From assembly GCA_937870805.1 (NCBI GenBank), contig CALMZT010000744.1, positions 1-6,029 of the forward strand: 6,029 nt of DNA, in the 5' to 3' direction. Origin of the DNA: an uncultured Chloroflexota bacterium (GTDB lineage: Bacteria; Chloroflexota; Anaerolineae; Aggregatilineales; Phototrophicaceae). The notes below the pieces were generated by a model. It searched no databases, was not told the DNA's origin, and saw only the letters and a list, made by a program, of their open reading frames with translations. Shown here in pieces: positions 4,599 through 6,029 of the stretch. How positions within the stretch are numbered: position 1 is the first letter of the stretch; every line of letters begins with the position of its first letter. A program made the position numbers and the translations under genes.

Positions 4599-5858
4599 TT
4601 ACCCTGCTTGCGGCAGCACCATCGTAAATACGCTGCCCGCGCCTTGTTCGCTTTGTACACTCAGGTAGCCGTGATGGGTTTCGGCAACCGTGCGCGCGAT
4701 GAACAAGCCCTGTCCCAAGCCGCGTGGGTCAAGCAGCTTGCCGCTGGACGTGCGCGGTTCGCCGCGATAAAAACGCTCGAAAATGTGCGGCAGGTCTTTC
4801 TCGGAAATGCCCACGCCCGTATCAATCACCTGTACAGCGATGCGCGGCGTGCCATCGGGCGCGGTTTCACTCTGTCCGGCGGCAACGGTGATGTGTCCAC
4901 CCGGTTCGGTGTAGCGCACACTGTTTTGCAGCAAGTGTCCTAACGCCCAGCGCATCCGTTGATCGTCGCCAATCACCCGCAAATGGTCGCTGTCACGCAC
5001 CATCACGCCGATGTCCAGTTTCGCGCGCTTCACTTCCGGCGTTATGCCGTTGATCACGCTCCAAAGCATATCCTCTAAGTTCAATTCTTCTTCACGGATG
5101 CTGAAATTGCCCGCGCCCATTTCCGACAAATCCAGCAGTTCCACCACCATACGATTGAGTACATCGACGTTGCGTGTCAGCAGTTCAAGGTAGCGGCGCG
5201 GCGGCGATGTGGTTTCCGACATATGGCTGATGAGTTCGCTGGCGCTTTTGATGACCTGCATCGGTGTGTTTAGCTCGTGGGAAATGCTCAGCGTGAACTG
5301 ATTTTTCAACCGTTCGGTCAGCGCATCACGGGTCACGTCGCGCAGCACAATCATCGTCCCCAAACGCCGACCATCATCGCCCGCTACCGCCGCCATTTGT
5401 GCGCCGAGAATAGGATTGTTCACCTGAATGCGTGTCGGTTCGCCCAACGGCATGAGTTCCGCATCGCTGTAGGTCACATCGCGGTAGGCTTCAAACAGCG
5501 TGCCGAGTTCGCTTTCCCAGAAGGCTTTATGGCTGCCTGTGCCAAGCAACGTCTTCGCCGCTTTGTTGATGAGCACGATGCGCCCATCATTGTCCTGCAT
5601 GATGATGCCTTCGTCCAACGTGCTGAGGATGCCTGCCAGCCGTTCAAGCTCGACTTCGCGCTCACGGAGTTGGCGCTTGAGCATCTGGTTACGCTCGGTC
5701 ATGCGCTGAAACTGATCGCTAGGCATCTGTTCCTGCTGTGAACGTCGGTTCAGTCCACGATACAAACGGCTGAACAACTGCTCGGTAGCGCTGCCCAAGC
5801 GGTTGACGCGGCTGAGAATACCGCTGATTTCCTGTGGGTTCGGTGTGGGGCTGTTCAT
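4599..5858 (-). CDS. Soluble PAS-domain sensor histidine kinase
   Basis: The 419-residue kinase has no membrane segment or signal peptide. A charged, probably coiled-coil N-terminal region (about 45-76, rich in R/E/Q with leucine spacing) leads into a PAS domain (about 76-175: ILSTLDEGIIMQDNDGRIVLINKAA through GTMIVLRDVT). The HisKA dimerisation domain (about 180-245) has the phospho-acceptor H194 in SISHELNTPM. The ATPase domain (about 258-417) has an N box with N312 (LLQNSVRYTEPGG), a G1 box DTGVGIS (346-352), an F box IFERFYRG (359-366) and a G2 box RGLGQGLFIAR (379-389). The catalytic residues needed for autophosphorylation are present. HELNTP and GLGQGL differ slightly from the common HELRTP and GLGLGL. 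The start ATG (complement of 5856-5858) lies 5 bases after the response regulator stop, with a weak GGCGGG ribosome site inside that gene's last codons (minus strand, 5867-5872), so the pair is probably translationally coupled. The signal is unknown; PAS suggests a ligand, redox or partner-protein cue in the cytoplasm. Confidence 0.93.
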   Translation of the reverse strand: MNSPTPNPQEISGILSRVNRLGSATEQLFSRLYRGLNRRSQQEQMPSDQFQRMTERNQMLKRQLREREVELERLAGILSTLDEGIIMQDNDGRIVLINKAAKTLLGTGSHKAFWESELGTLFEAYRDVTYSDAELMPLGEPTRIQVNNPILGAQMAAVAGDDGRRLGTMIVLRDVTRDALTERLKNQFTLSISHELNTPMQVIKSASELISHMSETTSPPRRYLELLTRNVDVLNRMVVELLDLSEMGAGNFSIREEELNLEDMLWSVINGITPEVKRAKLDIGVMVRDSDHLRVIGDDQRMRWALGHLLQNSVRYTEPGGHITVAAGQSETAPDGTPRIAVQVIDTGVGISEKDLPHIFERFYRGEPRTSSGKLLDPRGLGQGLFIARTVAETHHGYLSVQSEQGAGSVFTMVLPQAG

Positions 5859-5863
5859 AAGGT

Positions 5864-6029
5864 TTACCCGCCTGTCCTGGTACGGATGATGGTGTGCAAA
5901 ATATCGTGTAATTCGGTGAAGTCGGGCAGCGGCTTGGTGATGATTTGATCTACGCCATCCTGATGCATCATCGTCGCCCGTTCCTCTTCGTTCAAACTGA
6001 ATGCCGTCATCAGCACAATTGGGCTGTGT
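5864..6029 (-). CDS. Response regulator receiver domain, C-terminal fragment
   Basis: The gene runs off the right edge; only the last 54 residues are visible, in the frame whose first complete codon is the complement of 6026-6028. They read as the second half of a CheY-like receiver. SPIVLMTAF (2-10) contains the strand-4 threonine T8, and DQIITKPLPDFTELHDIL (27-44) contains the invariant lysine K32 followed by proline. Helix 5 follows, and the protein ends only a few residues later (TRTGG). The phospho-acceptor aspartate lies outside the window. No output domain follows the receiver, so it is either a single-domain regulator or has its output domain on the N-terminal side. The stop lies 5 bases before the start of the histidine kinase, its likely partner. 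The frame is too short to stand out by length, but the receiver motifs are clear. Confidence 0.85.
   Translation of the reverse strand, partial: HSPIVLMTAFSLNEEERATMMHQDGVDQIITKPLPDFTELHDILHTIIRTRTGG

Noticed and set aside
5277..5741. 154-codon open frame antisense to the histidine kinase
   Set aside because: It lies opposite the PAS and HisKA coding region and shows no domain; a shadow frame.

Overview
The window looks like chromosomal DNA of a free-living bacterium, most likely a member of the Chloroflexota (Anaerolineae-like). This is an inference: the LutA/LutB/LutC sequences, a Uma2-family protein, a soluble PAS histidine kinase and a small protein with a 'hydrophobic strand + RHPKYGW' layout are a combination I associate with that phylum. 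No rRNA, tRNA, CRISPR array, integrase or transposase gene is visible.

Layout. Positions 1-246 are AT-rich, with no convincing gene and only weak promoter- and operator-like signals. A 128-residue orphan protein follows (247-633, +). Next is a tightly packed operon on the + strand: lutA (706-1473), lutB (1470-2876) and lutC (2873-3517). Both gene junctions are 4-base ATGA overlaps, which suggests translational coupling. An extended -10 type promoter candidate (630-659) sits on the stop codon of the orphan gene, so the lut genes may start their own transcript. Positions 3518-3969 are a non-coding convergent spacer with three imperfect copies of a ~24-base direct repeat (3552-3652), a MITE-like inverted repeat (3761-3813) and a compact nested hairpin (3822-3862). 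On the - strand, read from the right edge leftwards, come a truncated response regulator (5864-6029), a PAS/HisKA/HATPase histidine kinase (4599-5858) and a Uma2-family PD-(D/E)XK protein (3970-4578). Gaps between them are only 5 and 20 bases, so they may be one operon.

How the genes work together. LutA, LutB and LutC together form the iron-sulfur L-lactate oxidation system, converting lactate to pyruvate. LutA carries CCG-type cysteine motifs, LutB a LUD domain plus two ferredoxin-type cysteine groups, and LutC a stand-alone LUD domain. No lactate permease or LutR-type regulator lies in the window. The kinase has no membrane segment and is paired with a response regulator that ends just after its receiver domain, so the pair probably senses a cytoplasmic or partner-delivered signal. 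Whether the Uma2 protein belongs to that function or is a passenger cannot be told from this sequence.

I do not see a clearly new multi-gene system. The points most worth a second look are the structured repeats between the convergent operons, the loss of a conserved acidic residue in LutC, the Uma2 gene placed behind a two-component pair, and the orphan gene in front of lutABC.
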